From NCBI RefSeq assembly GCF_000764495.1, contig NZ_JRLB01000024.1, positions 6-64,005 of the forward strand: a stretch of 64,000 nt of DNA, given 5' to 3'. Within the stretch, counting starts at the first letter, position 1, and each line of letters starts with the position of its first letter. Origin of the DNA: Nitrincola sp. A-D6 (lineage in GTDB: Bacteria; Pseudomonadota; Gammaproteobacteria; Pseudomonadales; Balneatricaceae). The position numbers and the translations under genes are program-made. Shown here piece after piece: positions 38,565 through 48,514 of this stretch. The notes beneath the pieces were generated by a model. That model worked only from the letters and a program-made list of their open reading frames with translations, ran no database searches and was not told the DNA's origin.

Positions 38565-39818
38565 ATGAAAGAAACAGACTATCCACTCAGTGAAGTTCCT
38601 GCCGAGGCACGTAAAGGGTTGCTATCTACCTCCCTGGTGCTGCTTGGTTTTACCTTTTTCACCGCCACTATGTGGGCGGGTGGGTCGTTAGGCACAGCGT
38701 TCAGTTTTACTGAACTGCTGCTGGTGATCCTGATCGGTAACCTGTTGCTTGGCAGTTATGCCGCAGCATTAGCCTATATCGCCTGCAAAAGCGGACTCAA
38801 CTCCGTGTTGATGGGGCGTTTCTGCTTTGGTGAAAAAGGCAGCAAACTGTCGGATTTTGTGCTGGGTTTTACCCAGATAGGCTGGTATGCCTGGGGTACA
38901 GCAACCATCGCCATCGTACTGGTGAAAACAACTAGCTTGCCTGAAGCACTGGAGATACCGCTGATGGTGCTGTTCGGTTTTGCCTTTTGTGCGACTGCTA
39001 TGGTTGGCTACAAAGGGCTGGACTGGCTATCACGCTTTGCCGTTCCGGCGATGATGCTGTTTATTCTCATCAGTCTGTACAAAGGTTGGGTGGATGTCGG
39101 TGGCTGGGGCAGTCTGATGAGTGCATCTGGCAGCGGTAGCATGAGTTTTGCGGCGGCCATCACCGTGATTATTGGTACCTTTGTCAGCGGTGGTACTCAG
39201 GCGACTAACTGGAGCCGTTTTGCCGCCAGCCCGAAAATCGCGGTATTGGCGACGCTGGCAGCTTTCTTTGTCGGCAATGGTTTGATGGTGTTCACCGGTG
39301 CCTTGGGTGCGCTGATCTATCAGCAGGCCGATATTGTCGATGTGATGCTGGCGCAGGGCTTTGTAGTGCTGGCAGTACTGATGCTGTTTCTGAATATCTG
39401 GACCACGCAGGACAATACCATCTACAACTTTGCCGTAGCGGGTTGTAATCTGTTGCGTACCGATCGTCGGCAAGTGGTAACGGTTGCTGGCGCGGCCATA
39501 GGGACGGTATTGGCTGTGGGCGGAATGTACAACCTGCTGATTCCTTTCCTGATTCTGCTGGGTACGTTTATTCCACCGATTGGTGGTGTGATCATGGCCG
39601 ACTTCTGGTTGCGGCATAAAGGCCAGTACCCGTTACTGAGCAGTGTTTCTTTGCCAGACTTCAACTGGCATGGTCTGGCGGCCTATGCTGTCGGTTCGGC
39701 TGCCGCGTATTTCTCTCCAGTGCTACCCCCTGTCGTGGGTGTACTGGTTGCGGCGCTCTGCTATGGTGTACTCCTGAAGCTGCCCATGCCGGTACCTAGC
39801 TACAGTTCAGCTAAATAA
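38565..39818 (+). CDS. codB: NCS1-family cytosine/pyrimidine permease (CodB-like)
   Basis: 417 residues, twelve transmembrane helices, cytosine-permease-like opening (TFFTATMWAGGSLGTAFSF) and the conserved FTQIGWYAWGTATIAI segment. Likely a proton- or sodium-driven symporter for cytosine. Followed after 28 bases by a cytosine-deaminase-like gene; the pair mirrors codBA. It supplies a second uptake route beside the ABC transporter. Substrate is inferred from context. Confidence 0.8.
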   Translation: MKETDYPLSEVPAEARKGLLSTSLVLLGFTFFTATMWAGGSLGTAFSFTELLLVILIGNLLLGSYAAALAYIACKSGLNSVLMGRFCFGEKGSKLSDFVLGFTQIGWYAWGTATIAIVLVKTTSLPEALEIPLMVLFGFAFCATAMVGYKGLDWLSRFAVPAMMLFILISLYKGWVDVGGWGSLMSASGSGSMSFAAAITVIIGTFVSGGTQATNWSRFAASPKIAVLATLAAFFVGNGLMVFTGALGALIYQQADIVDVMLAQGFVVLAVLMLFLNIWTTQDNTIYNFAVAGCNLLRTDRRQVVTVAGAAIGTVLAVGGMYNLLIPFLILLGTFIPPIGGVIMADFWLRHKGQYPLLSSVSLPDFNWHGLAAYAVGSAAAYFSPVLPPVVGVLVAALCYGVLLKLPMPVPSYSSAK

Positions 39819-39846
39819 TCATTTTTCACCGATTTGGAAAGGATTT

Positions 39847-41229
39847 ATGGAAATTATCAACGCCCGTTTACGTCATTCGACTGAATACCATCGCCTGGTC
39901 ATTCGAGAAGGGCGTTTCAGCCGCATTGAGGTACAGCCAGGTTTGCTGCCGGTTAACGATGGACAACTGGATGCCGGTGGCAACCTGCTCTGCGCACCTT
40001 TTGTCGAACCGCATATCCACCTGGATGCGGCCTTAACGGCGGGTGAGCCGGACTGGAATCACAGCGGTACGCTGTTCGAGGGCATTGAGCGTTGGGGGCA
40101 GCGCAAACCCATGCTGAGCGACACGGATATCCGTCAGCGGGTGTTGCAGACCCTGGAGATGCTGGTAGGTCGCGGGGTACAACATGTGCGCACCCATGTG
40201 GATACCACCGATCCCAGTCTGTTGGGTTTGCATACCCTGTGTGCCTTACGTGATGAGCTGCGTGATCGTATCGATATACAGGTAGTAGCCTTCCCGCAGG
40301 AAGGTATCCATTCCTTTCCAGACGGTGAAAAACTATTAGAGAGCGCTGTGGAGGCGGGGGCTGATGTCGTGGGCGGCATCCCGCACTTCGAGTACACCCG
40401 CGAACTGGGCGAAGCCTCGGTCAAAACACTGGTGCAGCTGGCATTGAAATATGACAAGCTGATCGATGTGCATTGTGATGAGATTGACGATCCAGCTTCG
40501 CGCTTTCTGGAAGTGCTGGCGGCTGAAGCCCTGTTCAACGATATCGGTGATCGGGTTACCGCCAGCCACACCACAGCGATGCATTCCTACGACAATGCAT
40601 ACTGTTCTCGACTGTTTCGCTTACTGAAACAATCTAAAATCAATTTTGTTTCCTGCCCGACTGAAAGTATCCATCTGCAGGGCCGTTTTGATACCTATCC
40701 CAAACGCCGTGGCGTGACGCGGGTAAAAGAGCTGAATGCGGCTGGCATTAATGTGTGTTTCGGTGAAGATTCTATCTTTGATCCCTGGTACTCCCTGGGT
40801 AACGGCAGCCTGCTGCGCACCCTGGATTTTGGACTGCACATCTGTCAGATGATGGGCTACGAAGACTTCCGTACCGCACTGGATTTCATCACCGACAACA
40901 GTGCCCGCACCCTTAACCTGGGTGAAAACTACGGCATCGCCGAAGGTAAACCCGCCAGTTTTATCCTGTTACAGGGCGAAGATGACTATGCCGTACTACG
41001 CCAGCAAAGCGAAGTACTTCTGTCGGTACGCCAAGGCAAGATCCTCCTGCAACGCCAACCTGCTAAAATCCTAACCCCCCAAGGGTCCGTTAAAAGGGTC
41101 AGTACCCTTTTCCGAGTACCCCTCTGCCGCCACCGGCCCTGCCGGTGGGGCGTTTGTTTGCAGAAAAGGGTACTGACCCCTTTAAGCGTTTGTTTGAAAA
41201 TGGCTACTACATTGGTCTTTGATTCATGA
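39847..41229 (+). CDS. codA: Cytosine deaminase-like amidohydrolase (CodA-like), C-terminus extended by a repeat
   Basis: The family part covers about 405 residues: FVEPHIHLDAAL with the two N-terminal metal His, DVHCDEIDD, ASHTTAMHSYD and FGEDSIFDPW with the catalytic Asp. CodA of E. coli (427 residues) has the same order. It would deaminate cytosine to uracil for PreTA. From about 41060 on, the frame runs into an inverted repeat (41090-41185), adding a tail of about 55 residues with no relation to the family (AKILTPQGSVKRV...). The native stop seems to have been lost to that element. Confidence 0.8.
   Translation: MEIINARLRHSTEYHRLVIREGRFSRIEVQPGLLPVNDGQLDAGGNLLCAPFVEPHIHLDAALTAGEPDWNHSGTLFEGIERWGQRKPMLSDTDIRQRVLQTLEMLVGRGVQHVRTHVDTTDPSLLGLHTLCALRDELRDRIDIQVVAFPQEGIHSFPDGEKLLESAVEAGADVVGGIPHFEYTRELGEASVKTLVQLALKYDKLIDVHCDEIDDPASRFLEVLAAEALFNDIGDRVTASHTTAMHSYDNAYCSRLFRLLKQSKINFVSCPTESIHLQGRFDTYPKRRGVTRVKELNAAGINVCFGEDSIFDPWYSLGNGSLLRTLDFGLHICQMMGYEDFRTALDFITDNSARTLNLGENYGIAEGKPASFILLQGEDDYAVLRQQSEVLLSVRQGKILLQRQPAKILTPQGSVKRVSTLFRVPLCRHRPCRWGVCLQKRVLTPLSVCLKMATTLVFDS
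41090..41185. repeat. Structured repeat with AAAGGGTCAGTACCC arms
   Basis: Left arm TTAAAAGGGTCAGTACCCT (41090 on) and right arm ending TACTGACCCCTTTAA match inverted over 23 bases with one mismatch. Between them CCACCGGC/GCCGGTGG forms an inner hairpin. A shorter relative sits at 44536-44580. REP-like or small non-autonomous element; it extends the codA frame. Confidence 0.7.
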
Positions 41230-41348
41230 AAAAGGGTGTTTATACTCACTAGCAAAACAATACTACCTATACTCCAAACATTCCCAAATACTTCCGAGTA
41301 TAACAATAACATTGGAATGCTTGCCCGTTGGAATACCTGGAGAATGTT

Positions 41349-42917
41349 GTGAACAAATGGTCTGCAATGAACCGACTTCGAGCGTCGCATTCGCCGCTGC
41401 ACGCCCTTGCTGTACTGGGTGTTTATATCCTGGTAGCAGGTACATTGTTTATAGGCAGCGATTTACTGGGAAGCTACTGGGCTGTGCGCAGGCCCGATCT
41501 CGCGACAGCTATAAGCATCTCCCAAGGCTTAGGTTTCGTGTTCGTGACAGCGCTGATGCTGTATATGGTCTTGTGGCGTTGGCAGCGGGAGTTTGAAGCG
41601 TCCGAGCGGCGGGAGGCGCAGCAGCGCCAGCAGTTACGGGTACTGGATCAGTTTCGCGTAAATGTCATCGACAATGCCTTGGTCTGGATCAATGTCCTCG
41701 ATCCGGAGGGGCGCGTCACCGTTTGGAACAAGGCGGCCGAGCAGATCAGTGGTTATGGTCGTGACGAGGTGCTGGGTAACCCGGCTATCTGGGAGTGGCT
41801 TTATCCGGATCCAGCCTATCGAGCGTCAATTGGCGCCAAGGTGATGGAAATACTTGAGCACGGCACCGAGGTGGAAGGTTTTGAGACCCGCATTCGTGCC
41901 AGCAATGGCCAGGACAAAATCATTGCCTGGAACTCACGCCGATTTTTCGATGAAGACGGTACGATGACAGGTTCGATTGCGATTGGTCAGGACATATCCG
42001 CACGCAAGCAAGCAGAGCACGCGTTGATTGAGCGTGAACGGCAGCTCGCGACGCTGATGTCTAACCTTCCCGGTATGGCCTACCGCTGCATCAACGACTC
42101 GCATTGGACCATGAAGTTCGTCAGTGATGGCTGCCTATCACTCACCGGTTATCCACCCGCAGCGTTGGTAAACAACGCAAAAACCTATTTCGCTGATCTT
42201 ACACATCCTGATGACCGTCAACCCCTCTGGGAGGCGGTGCAGCAGGCGATTAGTGAAGACCGCTCCTTCGCCATGGAGTACCGGATCATTCGCCAGGATG
42301 GCACGGAGCGCTGGGTTTGGGAGCAGGGACGTAGCGTGACGGTGGACGGCAATAGCTATATTGAAGGTCTGATCTTTGATATTACTGACCGCAAAAGCAT
42401 GGAGCAGGAGCTTGAACGATTGGCCACGCACGATTCGCTGACCGGCCTGTACAACCGACACAAGTTGATGCACCGCTTGCATGAGGATGTTGCGCGTGCG
42501 CAACGCTATCAGCACCCACTGTGCGTGTTACTCATTGATATCGACAACTTTAAACTAGTAAACGACCAGTTTGGTCATCAGGCTGGCGATGAGGTTCTGC
42601 GCCGTATTGGCGCACTTCTGGGCGAGACGATACGCGATGTCGATTACGCTGGCCGCTACGGAGGAGAGGAACTGGTAATCGTGCTGCCTGAGACCTGCAA
42701 GCACGTAGGCCTCGAGATCGCCGAACGTTTGCGCAGCCATATTGAATCGGAACACTGGGCACAGGCAGGCGGCAACCTGGGCACAATTACGATCAGCGTT
42801 GGGGTGGTTGCCTATCCCGACCTTAAAGGAACGGTAGAGGAGTTGTTCCTGGCCGCTGATCTTGCCTTGTATCGGGCGAAGAAGGGTGGTCGTAATCAGG
42901 TTTGCATCGCGGCCTGA
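41349..42917 (+). CDS. Diguanylate cyclase with two PAS domains
   Basis: 522 residues: two transmembrane helices (about 15-36 and 55-76), a coiled linker, PAS 1 (VIDNALVWINVLDPEGRVTVWNK region, with PAC ending QDISARKQAE), PAS 2 (FVSDGCLSLTGYPPAAL, ending FDITDRKSMEQ) and a GGDEF domain with THDSLTGLYNRHKL and the active GGEEL motif. An allosteric RxxD is not evident directly before GGEEL. It makes cyclic di-GMP in response to a membrane or redox-type cue. The GTG at 41349 with GGAG upstream is preferred; an ATG at 41328 is also in frame. Single gene. Confidence 0.85.
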   Translation: MNKWSAMNRLRASHSPLHALAVLGVYILVAGTLFIGSDLLGSYWAVRRPDLATAISISQGLGFVFVTALMLYMVLWRWQREFEASERREAQQRQQLRVLDQFRVNVIDNALVWINVLDPEGRVTVWNKAAEQISGYGRDEVLGNPAIWEWLYPDPAYRASIGAKVMEILEHGTEVEGFETRIRASNGQDKIIAWNSRRFFDEDGTMTGSIAIGQDISARKQAEHALIERERQLATLMSNLPGMAYRCINDSHWTMKFVSDGCLSLTGYPPAALVNNAKTYFADLTHPDDRQPLWEAVQQAISEDRSFAMEYRIIRQDGTERWVWEQGRSVTVDGNSYIEGLIFDITDRKSMEQELERLATHDSLTGLYNRHKLMHRLHEDVARAQRYQHPLCVLLIDIDNFKLVNDQFGHQAGDEVLRRIGALLGETIRDVDYAGRYGGEELVIVLPETCKHVGLEIAERLRSHIESEHWAQAGGNLGTITISVGVVAYPDLKGTVEELFLAADLALYRAKKGGRNQVCIAA

Positions 42918-42934
42918 TCCATACACTTAAGATC

Positions 42935-43549
42935 TTAGCTGCTTAACGGTAATCCAACACCTATCAGCACGAACAAACTACCGCAGACCCGGTTAAAGCC
43001 TTTGCCACAGCGTCCAAGCCAGTTGGCAATACTTCTGGCAAATCCGGCAATGAACAGCTCGACGAAACATTCAACCAACACAAACGTTACCATCATGATC
43101 AAAAACTGTAACCAAAGATCGCTGTTGGGGTTGATGAACTGAGGTAGAAAGGCCGCAAAGAATAAAATGACCTTAGGATTGGACAGAGCTGCCAAGAAAC
43201 CCTGACGTGCCATACGCCAGCCACAACGGCTGTCAGTCGTTATGCCTGTTTGCCCTGGTGCGGGTGAACGCCAGACCTGAATGCCCAGCCATATCAGATA
43301 TAATCCACCGATAATCTTCATGCCCAGTAAGAGTTCTTCAGCAAGCTTGAGCACCGAGGCAATACCAAACATTGACAGGGCTATAACACAGGCGAAACCC
43401 AGAGCCCCACCGGTAATGGTTTTTAGCGTTTGCGTTGGTCCATGGATAGCGCCATGGGTCAGTGCCAGCAGACTATTCGGCCCTGGTGTAAGTGACAGGC
43501 CCAGTGTGGCGACAAGGTAAATCAGCCAGGTTTCCAGTGTCATACCCAA
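42935..43549 (-). CDS. LysE/RhtB-family amino acid exporter
   Basis: 204 residues, six hydrophobic segments, with the family opening LVATLGLSLTPGPNSLLALTHG and the later FLAALSNPKVILFFAAFLPQF. Members export homoserine, threonine, leucine or lysine. It is convergent with the diguanylate cyclase and 54 bases from the RarD-like gene. Substrate unknown. Confidence 0.85.
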   Translation of the reverse strand: MGMTLETWLIYLVATLGLSLTPGPNSLLALTHGAIHGPTQTLKTITGGALGFACVIALSMFGIASVLKLAEELLLGMKIIGGLYLIWLGIQVWRSPAPGQTGITTDSRCGWRMARQGFLAALSNPKVILFFAAFLPQFINPNSDLWLQFLIMMVTFVLVECFVELFIAGFARSIANWLGRCGKGFNRVCGSLFVLIGVGLPLSS

Positions 43550-43603
43550 CTCCTGAGTAAGCTAGTAGTCAATATTGTTCTTGGTATGCAAACAACAGTC
43601 TGG

Positions 43604-44519
43604 TTAAGTCGCATCTTTGTCGATCATGATAGTGGCCGCGTTAGTTTTACGCAGGTATCGCAAGGAATCGACAATCAGCATAGCAAGTGCCGACCAGATA
43701 AGTACAAACGTCGTGAGTTTTTCTGCACTCAACGGTTCGTCATACACAAATACCGCTAACAAAAACATCCCTGTTGGCCCTATGTATTGAAAGAAGCCGA
43801 GGGTCACCAGGCTAACACGGTTCGCGGCGGCCGCAAAACACATCAGCGGGACCATAGTCACCGGTCCGGCAGCAAACAGCAGCCAGTTTACACCAGCACT
43901 ATTATCAAACATATTCGCCGTAGGTGAGTCGATTAGCGATAAATATAATAGAGCGATAGGCAGCAGAATGGCGGTTTCTATGGCCATGCCGGTAAAACTG
44001 TCTACAGCGACTTTTTTACGTACTAAGCCATAAAATCCGAAGGTAATGGCGAGTGCCAGGGCAATCCAGGGTAAAGAGCCAAATTGAATCACTTCAAACA
44101 CCACGGCACAGAAACATAAACCCACCGCAATTATACGTACTCTATCAAGTTTGTTTTTAAAGAAAACCACGCCCAATAGAATGGTGATCAGTGGGTTAAT
44201 GTAATAGCCCAAACTGGCGCTTAGCATTTTATTGTTCTGAATGGCCCAGATAAAGGTTCCCCAATTTAAGCCTATAAGCAGAGTCGAAACCAACATGGCC
44301 ATGAGCGTTTTGGGTGATTGCAGCACTTTTTTTTAATGCACCGGTATAACGCAGCAGAATGATCAACACAAAAACAATGACGCAAGACCAAATCACCCGG
44401 TGGGCAAGAATTTCAGTCGCGGGAACAAAGGACATCTCTTTAAAATATATGGGTGCAACAGCCCATAGAAAAAATGCACTTAGTGCGAAAACAATTCCAC
44501 TTCGAGAAGATGTTTCCAT
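43604..44519 (-). pseudogene. rarD: RarD-type EamA permease (one frameshift)
   Basis: Starts METSSRSGIVFALSAFFLWAVAPIYFKEM, the RarD signature, and breaks at a run of eight A on the coding strand (44327-44334). With seven A the frame reads GALKKVLQSPKTLMAM and continues to 43604. Restored length about 304 residues with ten transmembrane helices. RarD is an EamA/DMT transporter of unknown substrate. Its ATG lies within the reading frame of the upstream MFS gene, which lost its own stop in a repeat. Confidence 0.75.
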
Positions 44520-45743
44520 GAGCCTTCCTAAAAAATTAAAGGGATCAGTACCTTTACCGGAAAAGGGTACTGACCCTTTTTGTTGGTGTCTTTTGGCGCT
44601 GAGGGCGACCAGGAGCATGGCGACGCCGATGGCGGGGAGCATGAGTAGATTGAGTATTTCCCAGCCGAGCAGGCTTTGCCAGTATCCGGCCAGCAGGCTG
44701 CCGATGGCGGCGCTGCCGAATACCAGAAAGTCATTGATGCCTTGTACTTTGGCTTTTTCTGCAGGGCGGTAGGTGTGGGTCAGTAGTGAGGTGGCGCCGA
44801 TGAAGGTAAAGTTCCAGCCTACACCCAAGGCAACCAGGGCGGTCCAGAAATGCCAATAGCTGGTGCCTAACTGGTTCAAAAGTACGCACAGGATCAGCAG
44901 CAGGCAGCCGGTTTGAATCACTTTGGCTTCTGAAAAGCGGGTGATCAATCGTCCGGTAATAAAGGAGGGGGCAAACATACCCAGCACATGCCACTGAATC
45001 ACGCTGGCGGTACTGCTGAATCCGAAACCGCAACCTTGCATGGCTAAGGGTGTGGCGGTCATGATCAGTACCATCACGGCATAACCTATGACACCAGCGG
45101 TAATGGCGGCGATCAGTTGCGGTTGACGGAACAATTCAGAGTAGGAGCGAGCTTCACCATGCAGTTCATCAAACGATGGCCTTGCCAAAGGCAGGCAGGA
45201 AATGAGGATAGTTGTGAGGACATAAAGACCGATCAGTACGGCAAAAGCGCCCAAATATTGAGTGTCCGGGAGTAGGTTTTCACCCCAGATCGCCAGGTTA
45301 GGGCCTAAAATAGCGGCAATGATTCCTCCAGCCATTACCAGGCTAATCGCGCGGGGGTGTTGGCTTCCAGAGCAACCTTCGATGGCGGCGAAGCGGTATT
45401 GCTGCCCGACGCCGATGGCCATGCCCAGCAGAAACGTACTGACACAAAACAGTGTAAAATTGCCGGCAGCAAGGGCAGAATAGGCCAGCACAGCACCGCC
45501 AACACCGATCAGATTACCGATCAGAAAGCCCGCTTTGCGTCCAAAAATACGCATCAGATGTGCTGCAGGCAGGGTAACACCCATCAAGCCGAGAAACTGC
45601 AGTGCGACCGGCAGCGTGATTAAGCTCAGGCTGGGCGCTATTTGTTGGCCGATGAGTGCCGTTACCGAAACCAGTAGAATATTACCGGAAACCAGCAAAG
45701 CCTGGCCCAGTGCCAGGCCCCAGACAGTGATAGGGAGTCGCAT
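44520..45743 (-). CDS. MFS transporter (C-terminus runs into repeat and rarD)
   Basis: About 400 residues, twelve transmembrane segments, YnfM/MFS-1 type (GLALGQALLVSGNILLVSVTALIG, MRIFGRKAGFLIGN). The family part ends about ALSAKRH near 44585. From there the frame reads through the repeat at 44536-44580 (QKGSVPFSGKGTDPF) and stays open into the beginning of rarD, to 44229. The end coordinate given is therefore where the MFS gene meets rarD; the true stop is lost. Substrate unknown. Divergent from topB. Confidence 0.75.
44536..44580. repeat. Short copy of the AAAGGGTCAGTACCC repeat
   Basis: TTAAAGGGATCAGTACC and GGGTACTGACCCTTTTT are inverted copies around CTTTACCGGAAAA. The arms match those at 41090-41185 without the inner hairpin. 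Confidence 0.65.
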
Positions 45744-45821
45744 GAGAAATGTCCGTCAGAGAAATCATCAAAGACATGAATATAACAGGCTGGGGATGAA
45801 AATACAGGCCCGCATTTTTGC

Positions 45822-47747
45822 ATGAGGTTGTATATTGCCGAGAAGCCCTCATTAGGTCGTGCCATTGCTGATGCGCTGCCCGGCAGCAAGCAGCGTGGTG
45901 ATGGCTTTGTGCGTTGCGGGCAGGATGTGCTGGTGAGCTGGTGTATCGGGCATCTGTTGGAGCAGGCTGAACCCGAGGCATATGATCCGGCATTTAAAAG
46001 CTGGCGCATGGAACATCTGCCGATTCTACCCGGTGAATGGCAGCTGCAACCTAAGAGTGCAACTCGCAAGCAACTGACTGTGTTGCGAAAGCTGGTTAAA
46101 CAAGCGGATGAATTAGTTCATGCTGGTGATCCGGACCGCGAAGGTCAGTTGCTGGTTGATGAAGTGATCGCCTACCTTAAAGTGCCCGAATACAAACGCA
46201 ATACCGTGCAGCGTTGCCTGATCAGTGACCTGAACCCCGATGCGGTACGTCGGGCTTTGGCTCAACTCAAACCTAACCGCGAATTTGTGCCGCTGTCGAC
46301 CTCGGCTTTGGCGCGTTCACGAGCCGACTGGTTGTATGGTATCAACCTGACGCGTGCCTGCACCTTGCAAGGTCAGCAGTCCGGATATCAGGGTGTCTTG
46401 TCGGTAGGACGGGTGCAGACGCCAGTGCTCGGACTGGTGGTACGTCGGGATGAGACCATTGAAGCCTTTGTCAGCAAACCCTTTTACGAAGTGCTGGCGC
46501 AACTGGAAACTGAAGCCGGTGAACATTTTCAGGCTAAATGGCAACCCAGTGAAGCCTGCGCGGCTTATCAGGATGAAGAGGGGCGGGTGATATCCAAAGC
46601 CCTGGCAGAGAATGTTATTCGCCGCATTACCGGTCAGCCAGCACAGATCACCCAGTTGAACCGGAAAACCAAACAGCAGCCTGCCCCCCTGCCTTATAGT
46701 CTGTCAGCTCTGCAGATCGATGCCGGTAAACGCTACGGCATGAGTGCCCAACAGGTGCTGGATACCTGTCAGAGCCTGTACGAAAAGCACACGCTGATTA
46801 CCTATCCGCGTTCTGATAGCCGTTATTTGCCTGAGGAGCATTTGGGACGGGCGGAGCGCGTTGTTAAGGCTATTCGCAGCACCTGCCCGGCGTTGGCCGA
46901 GGCCGCCGATGGCACTGACCTGCGATTACGCAGCAAAGCCTGGAATGATAAAAAGGTGGATGCCCACCACGCCATTATACCTACCGAAAAACAGGCCAGC
47001 GGCACCCGCCTGTCGGCAAATGAACAACGTTTGTATGAACTGATCGCCCGTCAGTACCTGATCCAGTTTTATCCACCCTGGTGCTATCATGATACCGAAG
47101 TGCTTGTGGATATTGCCGGAGGCTGTTTTATTGCCCGCGCACGTGAAACGCAGGACAGTGGCTGGAAGGTGCTGTTTCCCTCACGTCAGAGTGATGATGA
47201 CGGCGATGAACCCAGACAGTCAGCACTACCGCCATTAAAGAAAGGCCAGTCCCTACGCTGTCTGAGGGGGGAGTTGCAGGAAAAAATGACCCAGCCACCC
47301 AAGCATTTCACTGATGCTACGCTGCTGGCTGCCATGACCGGCATCGCCCGGTATGTCAAAGATCCGGAGATACGTAAAATTCTGCGTGAAACGGATGGAT
47401 TAGGTACAGAAGCCACCCGTGCGGGGATTATCGAGTTGCTGTTCAAACGTCAATTTCTGATGCGCCAGGGTAAGCAGATACTGGCAACGCCAGCGGGGAA
47501 GGGACTGATTAACAGTCTGCCAGAACCGACCACCTTGCCGGATATGACCGCGGAATGGGAAGCCCGGCTTGATGCTATCAGCCAGCGTGAAGACAGTTAT
47601 CAGGCTTTTATGCACAGTCTGGAAACTACCCTGAGCAGCCTGATAAGCCAAGTGAGCCAAAGCGCTATTCGGGTACCTGCCGGAACCGGACAGCGCCCCA
47701 AGCGTAAAGCCACTCGTCGGCGAAAAGCCAGGTCATCGAAACTATAA
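45822..47747 (+). CDS. topB: DNA topoisomerase III
   Basis: 641 residues of type IA topoisomerase. The Toprim domain opens MRLYIAEKPSLGRAIADALP (Glu 7) and carries HAGDPDREGQLLVDE (DxDxxG acidic triad). The catalytic tyrosine is in KHTLITYPRSDSRYLPEE. RVQTPVLGLVVRRD and TDGLGTEATRAGIIELL are further family motifs. The basic tail KRKATRRRKARSSKL probably binds DNA. It resolves late replication and recombination intermediates. Length equals E. coli TopB (653). Confidence 0.92.
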   Translation: MRLYIAEKPSLGRAIADALPGSKQRGDGFVRCGQDVLVSWCIGHLLEQAEPEAYDPAFKSWRMEHLPILPGEWQLQPKSATRKQLTVLRKLVKQADELVHAGDPDREGQLLVDEVIAYLKVPEYKRNTVQRCLISDLNPDAVRRALAQLKPNREFVPLSTSALARSRADWLYGINLTRACTLQGQQSGYQGVLSVGRVQTPVLGLVVRRDETIEAFVSKPFYEVLAQLETEAGEHFQAKWQPSEACAAYQDEEGRVISKALAENVIRRITGQPAQITQLNRKTKQQPAPLPYSLSALQIDAGKRYGMSAQQVLDTCQSLYEKHTLITYPRSDSRYLPEEHLGRAERVVKAIRSTCPALAEAADGTDLRLRSKAWNDKKVDAHHAIIPTEKQASGTRLSANEQRLYELIARQYLIQFYPPWCYHDTEVLVDIAGGCFIARARETQDSGWKVLFPSRQSDDDGDEPRQSALPPLKKGQSLRCLRGELQEKMTQPPKHFTDATLLAAMTGIARYVKDPEIRKILRETDGLGTEATRAGIIELLFKRQFLMRQGKQILATPAGKGLINSLPEPTTLPDMTAEWEARLDAISQREDSYQAFMHSLETTLSSLISQVSQSAIRVPAGTGQRPKRKATRRRKARSSKL

Positions 47748-47823
47748 ATTGTTTGCCGGCTTAGGTTGTGCGGCTTTAAGTCGTAATCAAACCGCAGCGC
47801 CGGTCAGGCGCTGCCGGAAAACG

Positions 47824-48300
47824 TTAAAGCGCCGCGAGTACAGTTTCTGCACTGCTTTTATCGACCCCTGTGGCATCGACATTGAGCAGCTCGATCTTGC
47901 CGTCATTGATGATCATGGCATAGCGCTGACTGCGCACACCCAGCCCTGGAGCTGAAAGGTCCTGATCCAGTCCGGCGGCTTTAGCCAGTTCACCCAGCCC
48001 ATCAGCCAGCATAATGATTTCCTCCGCATTCTGCGCCTTACCCCAGGCACCCATGACGAAGGCATCATTTACGGCAGTGCAGATGATGCTGTCGACCCCA
48101 CGTGCCTTGATTTCATCGGCTTTCATGACAAAACCGGGTAGGTGGGTATTGGAACAACCGGGGGTGAATGCACCGGGAACGGCAAACAGCACCACTTTTT
48201 TACCGCTCAGCAGGCTGTCGGTGGTAACGTCTTCTGGACCTTTCTCACCCAGTACTTTCAGGGTCAGTGAAGGAAAGGTGTCACCTATTTGAAGGCTCAT
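47824..48300 (-). CDS. Peroxiredoxin, Prx5 type
   Basis: 158 residues; GAFTPGCSNTHLPGF holds the peroxidatic Cys 49 with the PxxxT/SxxC surround. A second cysteine in IICTAVND is the usual Cys of Prx5 proteins. It reduces hydrogen peroxide and alkyl hydroperoxides with glutathione or thioredoxin. AAGGAG lies in front of the ATG. No regulator adjacent. Confidence 0.88.
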   Translation of the reverse strand: MSLQIGDTFPSLTLKVLGEKGPEDVTTDSLLSGKKVVLFAVPGAFTPGCSNTHLPGFVMKADEIKARGVDSIICTAVNDAFVMGAWGKAQNAEEIIMLADGLGELAKAAGLDQDLSAPGLGVRSQRYAMIINDGKIELLNVDATGVDKSSAETVLAAL

Positions 48301-48514
48301 ATGTGTTCTCCTTAATGGTTAATTGATTACCCAATAGTATCCTCGTGTTTAGGTAGTATAGCAATAACGTAGTATTTTACTCGGATATTGGCAAAGACCG
48401 TTGACCCAAAACCGGATATGGCGGAAGATTACAGGCTTGCAGGGTTTTTTATTGATCTATACCGCCACAGCCTGTGTGCGGTGTCTGTGCCGTTTTGATA
48501 ACGGCTTCGGAGAC

